From the NCBI RefSeq assembly GCF_004362515.1, contig NZ_SNXU01000001.1:6696001-6760000 (forward strand): 64,000 bases of DNA, given 5' to 3'. Under the pieces are notes generated by a model. It was not told where the DNA came from, searched no databases, and saw only the letters and a program-made list of their open reading frames with translations. The translations under genes were made by a program, and so were the position numbers. This DNA is from Actinokineospora alba (GTDB taxonomy: Bacteria; Actinomycetota; Actinomycetes; Mycobacteriales; Pseudonocardiaceae). Of this stretch, positions 7,201-15,040 are shown in pieces (position 1 is the first letter of the stretch; the number at the start of each line of letters is the position of its first letter).

Positions 7201-10179
7201 GGCGAACTCGAGCGCGCGGCAGCCGCGCACCAGCCCGGCCGCGCAGGACACGCCGGCGGGCACTGGGGCGAGCACCCTGGTCGGGCGCAGCATGGACACC
7301 CCGTCGACGGTGGCTTGCTCCCACGAGTACGCCGTGGCGCCCGCGGAGCCGTCCGCGGTGGCCGAGGTGGGCATGTACTGCCCGCTCGGCGCGCCCGCGG
7401 GCCGGGTGAACGCCGTGCTCGTGCCCTCGGTGTCGCGCAGGGTGTAGGCATCGGTGGCGGACTTGTAGGTCAGAGTCAGGTTCTCCGCGCCCGGCTGCGG
7501 CGCGAAGGTCGCCCCGCTCGCGTCCGATGTGGACTGGGTGAACCCGATCGTGCCGCCCTTGGCCAGGTCGACCTGGACCAGAGTGCCCGACACCGTCACC
7601 TTGGTGTAGCTGTTGGCGACGGTGAGGCTCGAGGTCCAGCCCGGTCCGAACATCGGGTCGAGCCCGTCGGCCTGGCGGGTCGAATAGGTACGGGTGACGC
7701 CGACGTTGCTACCCGCGGCCACGTCGGTGTGCGAGACGGAGAAGTCGCCAGTGACCAGGTTGACCGTGCCGGGGCCGACCTCGCTGGTCGCGGCGGTGCC
7801 CTGGTCGCGGTCGAAAGTGAAGCGGGCCGCGCCGGACGTGCCGCCTCCGCTGAAGGCCGCGCGCACCTGGACCGGGCCGTCGGCCGCGGTCCCGCCGCCC
7901 GCTCCCAGGGTGCGGGCGACGTCCCAATTCACCTTGGTGGTCGTGCCATCCGCGGCGACCGGGGCAGGCCAGGCGACCGCGCCGCCGCCCGCGGCGATGG
8001 TGACGTCTCCGGCCGGGATGGTGCGCCAGTCGTCCGTGTCGGCCCGGCGCCAGTGGTAGGTCACGCCGGTCGCGCCAGCGGGCGCTTGGCCCTGCAGCGA
8101 GCTCGTGCCCGCGACGACGTCACCCGCCGTTGGCACCAGCACGGCCGCCGTCCCGGCGTAAAACGCGTACGCCCTCGTGGGCGAGAGGTTGCCCGCCCGG
8201 TCCTTGGCGCGCACGAACAGGGTGTGCGGTCCGTCGCCCGCCGGGGTGACGGTGACCGAGGCCGCGCCGCCCAAGGCGGCCACTTCGGCAGTCGGCGGGT
8301 TGGTATCCAAGCCGTGCACGAAGCCGACCACGTCGGCGGTGCCCGCGGCGCCGAGGCTGAACGTGCCCGGCTTGCCCGCGCCGCCCGACCACTCGCCCTC
8401 CGGGTATTCGGCGGAGGCCGCGGTGGGCGTCGCCGCCGGGGCGGTCGTGTCGACGGTGAACTCGCACCACGCCGACCACGGGGAGGTGTTGGTGCCGTCG
8501 GTGGCCCGCGCGCGCCAGGAGTACGTGCCGCCGTCGGCGAACGCGCCCGCGGCAACGGTGGCCGCCACAGTGGCGCCCGCCGCCGCGCCGACGGTGGTGC
8601 CGCCGATCTTGGCGCCGTTGGTCACCCACCACTCGAACTCGGCGGTGACGGTCGCGGTGTCCGGGTCGGACACGGTGGCCGACAGGCGCGGCGTGGCGGA
8701 CGAGGTGAATGGCCTGCCTGAGCCGATCACGCAGCCGCCAGTGCTGGGCGTGGTCGCCGGGGCCGATACCGAGGGCGCCGCCGCATAGGTGACCGTGACC
8801 CGGGGCATGACGGCCGAACCGCCCTGCAGGGACCGGAACTGCTTCCAGTTGTCGGTCTCGTCGGCGGCCTTGACGCCCATGTACGCCTTGGCCACGCCCG
8901 CCGTGGCCGCCCGCTGGAAGAACGCCGTCGCGTCGACGCCCACCCAGTTGTCGTCGCAGGTGGTGCTGTAACCCTTGGTCTCGGTGGAGGTCGCCTCCCG
9001 CGTCAGCAGCGCGGGCTGGGACGTCCAGTGGATCGGGTTGCTGTAGGGCGCGACCGTCCAGATCTCCCAGGCCGCCGCGGTGCACGAGGCCGACCAGAAG
9101 TTCCAGAACTTCAGGCTGGCCGAGGTGATCCGGCCGTGGGCGAACGCACTGGTGTCCCACTGCAGGAACGACCGGGCGATCACGCCGCCGCCCTTGCCCA
9201 GTTGCAGGTCGTTGGCGCCGGAGCGGTCGACGGTGTCGTTCTGCTTGACGTAGGTGTCCGACGTCGGATTGATGGTCACCGACGGGTCAATGGTCACCGG
9301 GTACTGCGTCTCCGGGCTCGACAGCCACGCGGCGTCGCCCTCGAGAGCGAGGTCCACCCCGCCCGCGCGGGACTCCGCCGCAACGCCGAGCAGCTTTTCC
9401 CGGATCCGGCCGCCGTCGCGGCTGCCCTGGGCGTCCCACATCAGCGGCGTAGGCACCCGGCCGACCGGCGCGCCCGACGGGTCGACGATGGAGAGCGAGC
9501 CGGGACCGTCACCGACGAACTTCAGCGATCGGCTCACCAAGGGCAGCGTCAGCTTCGTGAGCTTGGCGGCCGCGGCGCGCGTGTGCACGACGAGGAACTG
9601 GTCGAACCCGGTGGAGGTGGCCTCCACGACCAGGTCGACGCCGGGGCGCACCGCGCGGTAGGTGGCGCGGGCCCCGTTCAGCACCGGCTCCGGCAGCGGA
9701 CCGGACCAGCGCATCGATACGGTGTCCCCGGCCGCGTCCACGGTCGCCAGCGCGTGCTCGCCGGCGCCCGCCCTGCCGGACAGCTTCAGGCCGCGCGGGT
9801 GCGCGGCGGGCACGATGGCGCCGTCGGGTGTCTTGCGCAGGGTCAGGTCGGCGGGCACCCAGCGATCACCCTGCCGCACCCGGGACGGCCCGGCCGTCAC
9901 GTCGGCGGTGAGCGTGCCGTCCGGGTTTGCCCACACGGTGGTGTTCTCGGACGCCGCAGAGGCCACCTCGATCCGCTTGCCGCAGAAGCGGGCGGTCGAC
10001 CGCGCGGCCGCCGCGTCGGGCCGGGCGTCTGGGCAGGTTGCCGGTGCGGGTTGCGGCGCGGCCGGGGCCGCGGCGGCCAGGGGCCCGGGGCCGGGTACCT
10101 GTCCGCTCAAGGCCAGCGCCGCCACCACGGCGACAAGCAGCGGACGGCGGGCATAGGCCCGCCGACTGGTTGTTCTCAT
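4279..10179 (-). CDS. Secreted RHS/YD-repeat protein
   Basis: This 1966-aa protein starts with a signal peptide (basic start, then LLVAVVAALALSG). In order it shows a beta-rich region, a DNRLRE-like domain near 300-460 (DTYVKQNDTVDRSGANDLQL), Ig/Fn3-like segments, a DUF6531-like start of the RHS region (NLVTGDFSVSHTDV, near 800), many YD repeats (such as YDAFGRVTAYTDADGN), and the RHS core motif ARVYNPTTGRFLSVDP. After the core comes a tail of about 85 aa rich in Trp and Cys that I cannot assign. RHS proteins usually form a shell that delivers a C-terminal effector, so the tail may be the effector. ATG at 10179. It is divergent from the HTH gene at 10415. Confidence 0.88.
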   Translation of the reverse strand: MRTTSRRAYARRPLLVAVVAALALSGQVPGPGPLAAAAPAAPQPAPATCPDARPDAAAARSTARFCGKRIEVASAASENTTVWANPDGTLTADVTAGPSRVRQGDRWVPADLTLRKTPDGAIVPAAHPRGLKLSGRAGAGEHALATVDAAGDTVSMRWSGPLPEPVLNGARATYRAVRPGVDLVVEATSTGFDQFLVVHTRAAAAKLTKLTLPLVSRSLKFVGDGPGSLSIVDPSGAPVGRVPTPLMWDAQGSRDGGRIREKLLGVAAESRAGGVDLALEGDAAWLSSPETQYPVTIDPSVTINPTSDTYVKQNDTVDRSGANDLQLGKGGGVIARSFLQWDTSAFAHGRITSASLKFWNFWSASCTAAAWEIWTVAPYSNPIHWTSQPALLTREATSTETKGYSTTCDDNWVGVDATAFFQRAATAGVAKAYMGVKAADETDNWKQFRSLQGGSAVMPRVTVTYAAAPSVSAPATTPSTGGCVIGSGRPFTSSATPRLSATVSDPDTATVTAEFEWWVTNGAKIGGTTVGAAAGATVAATVAAGAFADGGTYSWRARATDGTNTSPWSAWCEFTVDTTAPAATPTAASAEYPEGEWSGGAGKPGTFSLGAAGTADVVGFVHGLDTNPPTAEVAALGGAASVTVTPAGDGPHTLFVRAKDRAGNLSPTRAYAFYAGTAAVLVPTAGDVVAGTSSLQGQAPAGATGVTYHWRRADTDDWRTIPAGDVTIAAGGGAVAWPAPVAADGTTTKVNWDVARTLGAGGGTAADGPVQVRAAFSGGGTSGAARFTFDRDQGTAATSEVGPGTVNLVTGDFSVSHTDVAAGSNVGVTRTYSTRQADGLDPMFGPGWTSSLTVANSYTKVTVSGTLVQVDLAKGGTIGFTQSTSDASGATFAPQPGAENLTLTYKSATDAYTLRDTEGTSTAFTRPAGAPSGQYMPTSATADGSAGATAYSWEQATVDGVSMLRPTRVLAPVPAGVSCAAGLVRGCRALEFAYAGASTATAEQWGDRAGRLSQVSLTAWDPDAGRMATVVLVRYAYDTAGRLRSARDPRLDWTDGGTTRQVAQVYEYGQDGLLSVITPPAQAPWRLSYTAVPGDAGAGRLAAVSRTGPAGEAKTTVVYRVAVSGAGAPHDLSTAQTSRWGQQESPVTAAAVFPPTQVPDGDQAAGTLPSSFAQAALTYLDADGRAVNTVAPGGHTSTTWHDARGNAVRSLTAANRATALATASEQAALAARLSTVTTYTAGNNPVETLGPEHPVALPDGRTVTGRVRTHVAYDEGAPQGQTPGLPTTTTTGVRHAEGDADLRVTKSEYDWTTSAETGQTVDPGGLNLVTRTAYDADGRIASRTVAGGAGSTATPDTRVTLYYRSGTGAGATECDNRPEWAGLVCRTGPGGQAATGPEVPVTVTTYDLYNQVRTLTERTSAGVLRVTDKAYDAAGRLSAVSVTGMPVTRTVYDEAGGLPLRTESDGGAVTKAYDAFGRVTAYTDADGNTTRTEFDAAGRVSRVDDGKAVRSYTYDARGLVTGAHDSQAGQFQAEHDADGRLVRETWPTGVVVTRGYAANDVPTSVRYERPGCGQADCTLWTESAVLNAHSQRALTTSSFGTQTAAFDKAGRTVTDSTKDATGCVSRVYALDADANRTGLTTFGPAAEGACQTTTASGSRTWTYDSADRVTGPGYAYDALGRTTTVPAADAAGGEIAVAYHGNDMAKSITQGSRTSTFTLDVGVSRVRSWTDGTVTRKHHYGSDSDSPLWTDEGGGVSTRMVPGTATPVATWSSAAGITWQLTNLHGDFVAGVVGNGSSGLAYTAAYDQYGATSDAGARRYGWLGARERAADNPGGLVLMGARVYNPTTGRFLSVDPVYGGSANPYDYCSGNPANCTDVDGLGDCKRWWIFKICGIVINVGVRSVLIAKNRCSWWRVCGDSPTAWLRPGQWSKRYWEDTDAFRWFGAWVPVYDGWTRYVSLPWWGWS

Positions 10180-10414
10180 GTTCCGGAGTCCCCCTCATGG
10201 TCGTTGCGCGGAGCGGTGGCTCACGCGGCGGCGGGAGCATCGCCGATCACCGCCAGCCCCGGCAAGGGCTTTGCCGCGACGAGGGACGGTGGGACGATTT
10301 CAGTGCGCTGACCAGCGCGAACACGCCTAGTTGGGACAGTGCGACGACCTGTCTGACGGGGTGTGCATACTGTCGCCGTCCGCGCGGGCGCGCGGCGTGG
10401 ATGGGGGAGCAGTC

Positions 10415-12037
10415 GTGTCACGGTCGGACGACAGATCCGCGCTCGCGGACCTGCTCGCGCAGCTGAAGGACCGCAGCGGTCTGAGCTACGCGGCGCTGGC
10501 ACGCAAGACCAACATCAGCCGGTCATCGGTGCACCGGTTCTGCAGCGGTGCGGGCCTGCCGCCCGACTTCGGCACGGTTGAGCGGATCGCCACCGCGTGC
10601 GGGGCGAGCAAGGCAGACTTGGACTCGCTGTACCGGCTGTGGTCCCATACGGCCCAGTCGCCCGCCGAGGAGCCCCTGGCTGAGGCGACCGAACCCACTC
10701 CGGGCACGCCCGAGCCGGGACCGTCCGTCGAGGCGCCCGCCGCCCCGCGGTCCCGGCACGGCGCGGTGCGCTGGATCGCCGCGGCGGCCGCTGTCGCGCT
10801 GGCGGTCCTCGCGCTCGCGGTGGTGGGCACGAGCGGGGGCGAGCCGACCGGTCCCGCCGAACCGACCGCCGACAGCGCGCCGCCGTGGACGCAGGCGCCC
10901 GCGGCGGTCTCTCCGCACTTCTTCGGGGTGACGATCAACAGCTCCACCGGCGCCATGCCGACCTTCCGGGTGGGCGCGGTCCGGCTGTGGGACAGCCGCA
11001 CCCGGTGGGCGAACCTGCAGCCCCGCCGCGGCCAGTTCGACTGGTCGATCCTGGACCGCCTCGTCGCGGGAGCCCAGGCGCAGGGCCTTCCCGTGCTGTT
11101 CACCATCGGCGGCACCCCCGAGTGGGCCGCGCCGACGAGCCCGCGCTCGACCTATGCCGACGGCTCCCGGACTGGTCCGCCGGACGATCTGGCCGACTGG
11201 GACGCCTTCATCCGGACGCTGGCCGAGCGGTACCAGGACCGGATCCAGGCCTACGAGCTGTGGGTCGTCGCCAACGACAGCCGCTTCTTCAGCGGCGACC
11301 CCGCGACTCTGGCCGAGATGACGGCCCGGGCCAGCAAGATCATCAAGGCCGTCGACCGGCGTGCCGCGGTCATCTGCCCCTCCATGGGCAGGCTGTGGGA
11401 GAACGAGGGCCGCACGTGGTTCGAGCGCTTCGCCGCGACCCGCGCCTACGATCACTGCGACGCGGCCGGGGTGAAGCTGCACCAGCGGCAGGCGTCGGAC
11501 CCGCCGGAGACGCTGGCGGAACTGATCACCCTGATCGACCGCACGTTCCACAAGGCGGGCATACACCCGAAGGTGTGGAACACGGGGACGAGCTACGAGA
11601 CGGCGCTGGCCGCGCCGCTGGACGAGGACACCGCGGCCGACCACGCCGTGCGCTTCTACCTCGCGGGCCTGTACGGGCAGGTCAACCGGATGTACTTCTA
11701 CAGTTGGGGCGGGGTGAAGCTGCCCATCGTCCTGCAACGCGACGGCGGCCCCCCGACCCGCGCCGCCCTGCACGTCGAGGAGCTCCAGCGCTGGCTGCGG
11801 GACGCGGCGATCGAGTCGTGCGGGCACGGGACCGGGTACGGACTGCCCGCATCGGTGTGGCAGTGCCGATTCCGAGGAGCCGACGGAAGGCCGTTCCTCA
11901 TCGTGTGGGCAGAGCGCGGGTCGGCTCGGATGCCCGCGCCGCCGGGTGTGCGGGAGATCCGCCACCTCGACGGGACGACGACGGCGCAGGCGGCGGATCT
12001 CCCAGTGACGACCCGGCCGATCCTGGTCACGCTCTGA
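10415..12037 (+). CDS. HTH domain - membrane anchor - degenerate GH39/GH5-like domain
   Basis: GTG at 10415 follows GGGGGAG and gives 540 aa. Residues 1-75 form a lambda-type (XRE-like) HTH (YAALARKTNISRSSVHRFCSG). Residues 80-115 are Pro/Glu-rich. About 118-138 is a single membrane helix, and 165-540 is a TIM-barrel domain like GH39/GH5 (WDSRTRWANLQPRRGQFDW; IQAYELWVVAND). In active relatives the acid/base Glu is in a W-N-E-P motif; here the position reads WVVAN. The nucleophile region reads VWNTGTSYE, without the expected Glu. It is therefore probably a sugar-binding sensor that signals to a cytoplasmic HTH. The RHS gene is divergent at 235 bp; an Imm1-like gene lies 85 bp downstream. Confidence 0.75.
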   Translation: MSRSDDRSALADLLAQLKDRSGLSYAALARKTNISRSSVHRFCSGAGLPPDFGTVERIATACGASKADLDSLYRLWSHTAQSPAEEPLAEATEPTPGTPEPGPSVEAPAAPRSRHGAVRWIAAAAAVALAVLALAVVGTSGGEPTGPAEPTADSAPPWTQAPAAVSPHFFGVTINSSTGAMPTFRVGAVRLWDSRTRWANLQPRRGQFDWSILDRLVAGAQAQGLPVLFTIGGTPEWAAPTSPRSTYADGSRTGPPDDLADWDAFIRTLAERYQDRIQAYELWVVANDSRFFSGDPATLAEMTARASKIIKAVDRRAAVICPSMGRLWENEGRTWFERFAATRAYDHCDAAGVKLHQRQASDPPETLAELITLIDRTFHKAGIHPKVWNTGTSYETALAAPLDEDTAADHAVRFYLAGLYGQVNRMYFYSWGGVKLPIVLQRDGGPPTRAALHVEELQRWLRDAAIESCGHGTGYGLPASVWQCRFRGADGRPFLIVWAERGSARMPAPPGVREIRHLDGTTTAQAADLPVTTRPILVTL

Positions 12038-12121
12038 GCCCGGCAGCTCCGTTGGGGGGGGACCGCGGCGATCAGCGCGACTTGAGCGACGGCAGGCGTT
12101 CCCGGGTGGTCCGCGACCCAG

Positions 12122-12490
12122 TTGATCTCGCTGCTGCGGTCGCGCGGAGTCTCGATCCCTGGGGACGACGTCGACCACCTCATGCACGTCCTGACCACCA
12201 CGGCCCCGTTCGGCGCCACCCTCCGAACCACCGACGGCGGTGGCGTCGCCAGCGAACTCGTCGTCGGCATCCACGACAACCGGGGCGCCCTCTACTACAG
12301 CGACGACACCGGCTCCTGGTACACCCACGGCCCCACCCCCGACGACCACGGCCCGGTCTACGCCGAGGTCGACTTCCCCGACCACAGCGAAATTCCCGCC
12401 GCCGACATCCGGGCCGCGCTCACCGAGTACGTCCACAAACAAGCTCGGCCAATCGGCGTCACCTGGAAGCAGGACCCATTCGCCGGCTGA
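12122..12490 (+). CDS. Imm1-family immunity protein
   Basis: This 122-aa acidic protein has the Imm1 pattern: a helix (DDVDHLMHVL), a strand with ELVVGI, then GALYYSDDTGSWYTHGP, YAEVDFPDHSEIPAADIRAAL and a final RPIGVTWKQ. Imm1 proteins neutralise toxins of polymorphic/contact-dependent systems. The only start that includes the full first helix is TTG 12122; ATG 12182 would shorten it. A stop at 12083 excludes a longer form. It follows the HTH/pseudo-glycosidase gene by 85 bp. No cognate toxin is adjacent unless it is the divergent RHS protein. The family call is from motif memory. Confidence 0.65.
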   Translation: MISLLRSRGVSIPGDDVDHLMHVLTTTAPFGATLRTTDGGGVASELVVGIHDNRGALYYSDDTGSWYTHGPTPDDHGPVYAEVDFPDHSEIPAADIRAALTEYVHKQARPIGVTWKQDPFAG

Positions 12491-12495
12491 GATCG

Positions 12496-13005
12496 TCACT
12501 CCCGCCGCCGCAGCGCATAGCCGGGAACGAGTTTGTCAACCATGACCGGTCTGAGCCGCGCGAGCTGGGCCAGTTTCGTCATCGACGAAGGCGAACGTGT
12601 CCAGCAGGGCTTTCGCGCCGGGACCGGCCGGGCGGACCCCGTTCTGGTAGTCGCGGTAGGCCGCCATCGTGAGCTCGCGGCGGTGGGCCTGCTCCTCAAC
12701 GACCATCTCGGCGTGGAAGTTGGCCTGGGAGCCGCCGGGGCGGTGGACATAGCCCTCGGTGGTGGCGACCGAATGTGCTTGAGGTTGATCTTCGCCGCGA
12801 ACAGACCCTGCGGGCGGTGCGCGAGTTCGAGGGCGAGGGCGAGGGCGAGGGCGAGGGCGAGGGCGAGGGCGCGACGCAACATTCGCGCGTTGACGGGTCC
12901 GGCGGGGATCGACTTGAGACCGAGCCGCGTACCGGCCGGGCTGTTGACTCACCTTCGGAAGATGTTGAACCGGGTGAGGAACTCGAACCTGCCGAAGATC
13001 GAGGA
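12496..13005 (-). pseudogene. Tyrosine integrase remnant (C-terminal part)
   Basis: Pieces in different frames rebuild the end of a large actinobacterial tyrosine integrase: GRFEFLTRFNIFRR then a stop, NSPAGTRLGLKSIPAGPVNAR, MLRRALAL, LAHRPQGLFAAKINLKHI, a frameshift, SVATTEGYVHRPGGSQANF (containing the H-x-x-x-x-x-x-Y-like end), AYRDYQNGVRPAGPGAKALLDTFAFVDD, a second frameshift, and KLAQLARLRPVMVDK. A stop, at least two frameshifts and a hexanucleotide expansion show that it is dead. The N-terminal and most catalytic parts are missing. Confidence 0.65.
12829..12870. repeat. Seven tandem copies of GAGGGC
   Basis: GAGGGC is repeated seven times without error over 42 bp. On the minus strand it encodes alternating Ala-Leu inside the integrase remnant, at a place where relatives would be expected to read only RALALE. 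It therefore looks like slippage expansion of an existing Ala-Leu pair after the gene lost function. Confidence 0.9.
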
Positions 13006-13041
13006 CTCGGGCCGGAAGTGGGACACGCCCAATGTCAGTGC

Positions 13042-13186
13042 TCACGACCCAGCGCGGTTGTCCCGGGTGGTGCCGGAGAAGCCGCGGTCGATGTAGACCC
13101 GATCCGCTGGCACCCCAGCGCTGCGAGCTGTTCGACCTGAATCTCGACGTCCGGATCGTTGGTCGAGCAGCGCGCGTACCCGCCCT
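13042..13186 (-). pseudogene. Serine recombinase (resolvase) N-terminal remnant
   Basis: One minus-strand frame reads YARCSTNDPDVEIQVEQLAALG and the next frame continues with VPADRVYIDRGFSGTTRDN. Together they match the start of resolvase/invertase catalytic domains (YaRvSt...dl..Q...L...G...iy.D.gfSGt). A frameshift separates the two halves, and a stop follows at 13042. The rest of the catalytic domain and the DNA-binding part are absent. Confidence 0.6.
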
Positions 13187-13292
13187 ACTGTCCCTGCATG
13201 ACCCCGGATGTCCGGATAGGGCCCCACAAGTTGGACGACACCCTGAACAGGCTTACGGAACATCCCGACCAGCGGTCGGGTGCGCCTAGCGC

Positions 13293-13326
13293 GGTGTTCC
13301 GGTAGAGGATCCACCACCGGAACACC
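13293..13326. repeat. Inverted repeat upstream of the repeat-containing membrane protein
   Basis: GGTGTTCCGGT (13293-13303) and its exact complement (13316-13326) can form an 11-bp hairpin 55 bp before the GTG start at 13381. It could be an operator, a leader hairpin or a terminator remnant of the debris upstream. Confidence 0.4.
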
Positions 13327-13380
13327 TCCAACCGGGTGCCGGTTGGCACCCCGCGTAGGCGATGATCCACAGTTGAACGG

Positions 13381-14973
13381 GTGAGCGACTCGCAGACGCC
13401 GCCCGTCCTGGACGGGCTCAGCCAACTGGAAAAAGCAGTCATCGACGCCGCCCGCCGAGGAACTTGGGCACAGCCCGACACCGAGCTGGAGGCCGAGCAA
13501 CTCGCCTCAACCGAGGACCTGGGATTGCAGGTACGTGCCGAGCTGATCCGCGAACTGCTCACGGGGCGCCGCGGCGAACTCGATCCCCGCGGCGTGCTCA
13601 TCCGGGGTGTTCGGGTGCTCGGCCTACTAGACCTGGACAACGTCAACGCGGTCACCGGCCTCGCTCTGGACGGCTGCGCGCTGCCGGACGGCCTCACGTG
13701 CAGGCAGGCCCAACTCCACCATGTGGACATGCGCTACAGCATGCTCTCGGCCCTGAACGCCCACGGCGCCCGCATCGACAGCGACCTGATCTTGAGCGAC
13801 GCGCACATCACCTGCACCAGCGAGGACGGCGCCCTCCGACTCCTCGGCGCGCACATCGGCGGCCAACTCGGCCTCGACCGCATCACCATCACCAACACCA
13901 CCGGCTCCGCCCTACACGCCGACGGCGTCCGCGTCGACAGCGACCTGTTCTTGGACGACGCCCACATCACCTGCACCAGCGAGGACGGCGCCCTCCGACT
14001 CCCCGGCGCGCACATCGGCGGCCAAGTCGGCCTCGACCGCATCACCATCACCAACACCACCGGCCCCGCCCTACACGCCGACCGCGCCCGCATCGACAGC
14101 AGCCTGTTCTTGCGCGACGCGCACATCACCTGCACCAGCGAGGACGGCACCATCCGGCTCCTCGGCGCGCACATCGGCAGCCAGGCTGACCTGGCACGAA
14201 CACAGTTGACCAACGAGTCGGGCCCCCTGATGAAGCTGATGGAGACCCACGTCAGCGGCCCACTGTTCCTGCCTGCCACGCTGGTGTGTCCGCGATCCCG
14301 ACTCGAAATCGGCGACCGACTCTGCCCCGACAGCACGCGTCGGATGGTCGTGGGAGGGCTGGTGTTCTCCCAGCTCGGGGACATCTCGTGGCGGCAGTGG
14401 CTGCACCTGCTGGTTCACCACACTCCCGAGTACCGACCCCAGCCCTACCAGCAACTCGCCGCCGTGGAGCGCTCCGCGGGGCACGACAACAACGCCCGCT
14501 TCATCCTCATCACCCAGCAAGACGACCTCCGCCGCCGCGTCCCCGACGCATTCGGCGGCCCTGTGGCTCGGTGGCGGCACTGGCTGTGGGGCTGGCTGGG
14601 CCGCTACGGCTACCGCGCACAACGCCTCGTCACAGCCCTGCTCATCGTCCTGACCCTCGCCGGAGCCACCGGCTACACCGCCGGCGAGATCACCACCCGA
14701 CCCGACCACCACACCGCCGAACGCGTCCAACCACCCACCACCCCCGCCACCGCACCCGGCATCCCCTGCTCCACCGCCGAACTCATCGGCCTCGGCATCG
14801 ACCGCGGCCTCCCCCTAGGCGCCACCGGCCTACGCGCACGCTGCGACCTCGACACCACAACCCGCTGGGGACAAGCCTTCACCTACCTGCTCTGGACACT
14901 CCAAGCCCTCCTGTGGGCTCTGGCCACCCTCACCATCGCCGCCTACACCGGCCTCATCCGAAAAACCACCTGA
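13381..14973 (+). CDS. Membrane protein with 53-aa repeats
   Basis: GTG at 13381 gives 530 aa. Residues 1-125 are a soluble start. About 130-290 contain nearly three copies of a 53-aa unit (DSDL.L.DAHITCTSEDGALRL.GAHIGGQ.GLDRITITNTTG.ALHAD), which looks like a right-handed beta-solenoid of pentapeptide-like type. A helical region follows (LVFSQLGDISWRQWLHLLVHHTPEYRPQPYQQLAAVERSAG). Two membrane helices lie near 420-440 and 500-525, around an extracytoplasmic loop with two Cys. Similar Streptomyces proteins are named membrane-associated oxidoreductase, but I see no cofactor motif to support that. It is flanked by mobile-element debris. Confidence 0.65.
   Translation: MSDSQTPPVLDGLSQLEKAVIDAARRGTWAQPDTELEAEQLASTEDLGLQVRAELIRELLTGRRGELDPRGVLIRGVRVLGLLDLDNVNAVTGLALDGCALPDGLTCRQAQLHHVDMRYSMLSALNAHGARIDSDLILSDAHITCTSEDGALRLLGAHIGGQLGLDRITITNTTGSALHADGVRVDSDLFLDDAHITCTSEDGALRLPGAHIGGQVGLDRITITNTTGPALHADRARIDSSLFLRDAHITCTSEDGTIRLLGAHIGSQADLARTQLTNESGPLMKLMETHVSGPLFLPATLVCPRSRLEIGDRLCPDSTRRMVVGGLVFSQLGDISWRQWLHLLVHHTPEYRPQPYQQLAAVERSAGHDNNARFILITQQDDLRRRVPDAFGGPVARWRHWLWGWLGRYGYRAQRLVTALLIVLTLAGATGYTAGEITTRPDHHTAERVQPPTTPATAPGIPCSTAELIGLGIDRGLPLGATGLRARCDLDTTTRWGQAFTYLLWTLQALLWALATLTIAAYTGLIRKTT
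13771..14190 (+). repeat. 159-bp tandem repeats inside the membrane protein gene
   Basis: Units begin at 13771, 13930 and 14089 (exact 159-bp spacing, 53 codons), and the third is partial. The DNA of the units is nearly identical, including silent positions, so the duplication is recent or kept uniform by gene conversion. Confidence 0.85.
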
Positions 14974-15040
14974 CCATGCCCCGACAAGCCCCAGATCCGA
15001 AGTCCGGTGACACCCGACTGACGTACATCAGCGGGTCTGA

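Noticed and set aside
4144..8721. A 1525-codon open frame on the plus strand opposite the RHS gene
   Set aside because: It mirrors the RHS coding strand, is made of Arg/Gly/Val-rich text without domains, and arises from high GC in the third codon position.
10523..12499. A 658-codon minus-strand frame opposite the HTH/pseudo-glycosidase gene
   Set aside because: It is an antisense shadow; the plus strand has recognisable domains and a ribosome site.
12829..12870. Tandem hexamers considered as part of a CRISPR-like array
   Set aside because: There are no spacers, the unit is six bases long, and it lies in an integrase remnant. No CRISPR array or cas gene was seen in the window.
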